Part shown: piece by piece, positions 61,548 to 64,000 of the stretch
Layout: every line of letters begins with the position of its first letter
Numbering within the stretch: the stretch's first letter is position 1
NCBI GenBank assembly: GCA_009741485.1
Contig: CM019218.1
Span: forward strand, 29,252,115-29,316,114
DNA length: 64,000 nt
From: Malurus cyaneus samueli
Taxonomy: Eukaryota; Chordata; Aves; Passeriformes; Maluridae
Direction: 5' to 3'
The notes under the pieces: generated by a model
What the model saw: only the letters and a program-made list of their open reading frames with translations
Told to the model about the DNA's origin: nothing
Databases searched by the model: none
Translations under genes and position numbers: made by a program

Positions 61548-64000
61548 CAAGTTAAGATATATTCTTCTCTTCAGATTCTCCTATTGACAGCTATAAAATA
61601 CTTACATTTAAGTTTCTGACTCCTGCATCTCTGATTTGGAGGAAGTGATACAGATCTTACAGACCAATGCAGACGTCTCTGTTTTGTAACACTGGGCCTC
61701 TTGAAAAACAGACCTCTAAGTTACATAATATTTTTTTTTTTATTTCTGAGAAACTATATAAAATGTACCACTACCCCTGGAATCCTAACCCAAGGTAATG
61801 AAATCAATTCCACTGTATTGTAGCCTGAGCACATGGATTCTCAACACAAGGGCTGTAGAATCACAATCTGTATTATAATTTAATTACCAGGACCAATGTT
61901 GAGACTAATTTGTATGTTTCAGGCCATATACCCCATGGTCACCAGAACATGGAGATTTAAAGCACCCACAATGGTGGAAATGGGAAGGAAGAGAACCACT
62001 TTTAGTTTAAAAATACTACTTGAGGGTGTTCTCTCTTAATTAAGAAATTATTGTGGTTTTATCTGTGGTTTATCTTCTGTTTTCTTGGTTACAAAATTTA
62101 CTCACTACAAAGTCTTGGCAAATAAAATCAAGCCTGCAGTTATCTTTAAAATGTTAAATATAACACATGGAGCCAGATTCTGGAAGTTTTAGTTATCCTG
62201 AGTAGAGTCTAGATAGAGCAATTAGAATTGAAGACGTGCCTCGATGAGGAAGGTACAACTCAGTTTGAGCCAGAGAGGCAGAATGAGGCTCAAAGAGACC
62301 TGCTAAGTGAAGGAAGTAAAATCTTGGACAATCAGCTTTACACTGTATAAGAACCCATATTTTAGGAAACATAAGCAGTTTGTTTGTGTTTTGATTCAGC
62401 CTCAACAGCTACCTTTCACCAAAATCTCAGTGTTTCAAACGTCAGCTTCCCTCACCTCTTTTCTGCATCTTTTGATTACAGAGGGTACCTAAAGAAAAAT
62501 ATAACTTGTCAAGATGTTACAAAACCAAAAAGAAAACAGCCTTGATTTTTTTTTATTGTTTTGTGTTTTTTTTCTCACTACATTGATGAAACATATGTAT
62601 TTAGATTAACATACAAACCAGAACACACTAGCAAGTTAATTTTTAAAATGGGGGGGTTAGAGGGGAAGTGCCCGCACATATTAAACACTAAACTGAGTAG
62701 GCTTCTGGCTGGGTGCCATTCAGACATGTAAAGGCAATGAGACTGAAATAAATAACCTTAATAATTTTATCAGGCATTTTATGTTGCAGCATGTTGGAAA
62801 ATACTGAAGGAAAGTAGATTAATGGCTCTTTTTATCTAGCTCTTTTTAAAATAATTGCCACGTCAACAAAGTTAAATGCAGGTTCCATCTCAGAAATCGG
62901 TGTTAACCCAACCATTTATCCACTGCTATTCTGAACAAGATCAAGTAATAACTATTTTTCCTCCTCAGAATTAGAAGAAGCAACCATGTACAGCACTTGT
63001 GCACAACTGGAGATCTCAGGGTCAGTTTTTAATTCTTGGTTGGATTTCTCTGTGGTGCTCAGACCAATAGGGATAAATCATTTGAATCCATACTAAGCAA
63101 ACTTTAAAAGAATATCTGACTGATTCTGGTGATTAGGTGTGAAGGTGATTGTGAATCAAATGCACATCTACTTATAAACTGGTCCATCACATATTAATGC
63201 CACAAGAGACTTCATCACAAGAATATTGAACACTGACTGATGTTTAAACTGCTCTATCTGCTTTGGTTTGTAAACTGCCCCAAGGGATGGACCAAGACTG
63301 CGATAAACGTATGATGCTTGCCTTACTCAAGACCATACTTATGTTCTGGAGAGAATGTAGGAAAACCACAAACTGAATTACAGCCCTGCCAAAACAAAGC
63401 TTTCAGCTGTCCCATCATCTTTTGTAATGATAAGCTCCAGCAGAAGCAGGATGGTTATGGCCCACAGAGTACTCAGTGTCCATTCTAAACCTGGGCATTT
63501 ACCTAAATTTTAGACAATCTGAGTTGAATGCAGACTGTTGTCCCAGACACCAGGTTATAGGAATACCAAGCATCCCAACATTCATACTGCAGCTATGGTG
63601 TAGGCACTTTTGAAGTCTGAATATGGGTCAAAAAATGAGAGAATAAAACCATTTATTTGCCTAAAATGTATTGAAACAGCATGAAACAGACAACCTTTAT
63701 TTCTCAGGTTTTCTGCTCTCCTCATTCTTTTGCATTTGGGTTTTTTTTAACGCTCTTCTTTCAGTTAGCAATATGATTTTGTTTAAGCTCATACAGCTAA
63801 TTTACTTTGCATAGTAAATCAGAAGTAAGTTAAAGGACTACTTCTACTCTCATTTAGTTTGGCTTGACATTATTGACTCAGTAAGTACAGAGCAGAGAAA
63901 TCTAAGTAAAGATGATGCCTAGACATTTCTAATTGCTTTAAATTTCACAATGGATTTGGATTTGCACCCATACAAAAAACCCTTCCATTTTCTTTTGGTA
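61548..64000. other. AT-rich unique non-coding sequence
   Basis: No gene, RNA gene or repeat family was recognised. A G7 run with a nearby G4 lies at about 62649-62663 (GGGGGGGTTAGAGGGG). It lacks the regular four-run form of a G-quadruplex motif. Confidence 0.65.

Noticed and set aside
1..64000. CRISPR arrays, operons, prokaryotic or phage signals
   Set aside because: No regularly spaced repeats, no dense long ORFs and no ribosome-binding-site pattern. The CR1 content shows bird nuclear DNA.
1..64000. Endogenous retrovirus, LTR or other viral insertion
   Set aside because: No LTR pair, primer-binding site, gag/pol/env text or other viral protein text was recognised. The only RT-like text belongs to CR1.
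1..64000. tRNA, U6, 5S or known miRNA genes
   Set aside because: No tRNA B-box (GGTTCGA-type) in a cloverleaf context, no U6 core and no well-known miRNA seed with a hairpin was seen by eye. A covariance-model search would be decisive.

Overview
This window looks like non-coding nuclear DNA from a bird. The diagnosis rests on CR1 (chicken repeat 1) non-LTR retrotransposon remnants. Two of them keep the hallmark 3' tail of repeated ATTCTATG-type octamers, and several align by eye to the reverse transcriptase C-terminus and 3' end of avian CR1 ORF2. CR1s with this tail are the dominant repeats of avian genomes, and no SINE or L1 family of mammalian type was seen. The DNA is AT-rich with few CpGs, has no CpG island of promoter size, and has no open reading frame beyond what chance allows. 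I recognise no protein-coding gene, tRNA, rRNA or known ncRNA. It is best read as a gene-poor stretch: an intergenic desert or the inside of a very large intron.

Layout. 1-28 kb is mostly unique AT-rich DNA with scattered A-rich or T-rich tracts, a (TA)n at 11.94 kb, GC-richer islands at 7.6-9.1 and 14.2-14.9 kb, a pre-miRNA-like hairpin at 6.02-6.10 kb, a small cysteine-rich ORF at 21.6 kb and a CpG-retaining block at 24.4 kb. 28-40.3 kb holds six of the eight CR1 remnants I can see, including two long ones lying tail to tail at 34.0-35.1 kb (+) and 35.5-36.4 kb (-). Both have damaged or deleted RT active sites. 40-64 kb is again mostly unique sequence, with two more decayed CR1s (51.1 and 61.1-61.5 kb), a (TC)n(TG)n at 56.6 kb, and a G-quadruplex motif followed by a 114-bp (GAAA)n purine tract at 58.3-58.6 kb. 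Two short stretches read like protein without matching anything I know: 53.14-53.40 kb on + and 48.96-49.28 kb on -, the latter broken by one in-frame stop.

No set of genes working together can be described. The best candidates for undescribed function are the 6.0 kb hairpin, whose four G.U pairs all favour a + strand RNA, and the small or broken open segments at 21.6, 49.0 and 53.2 kb. All need comparison with other bird genomes and RNA data, which I could not do here.
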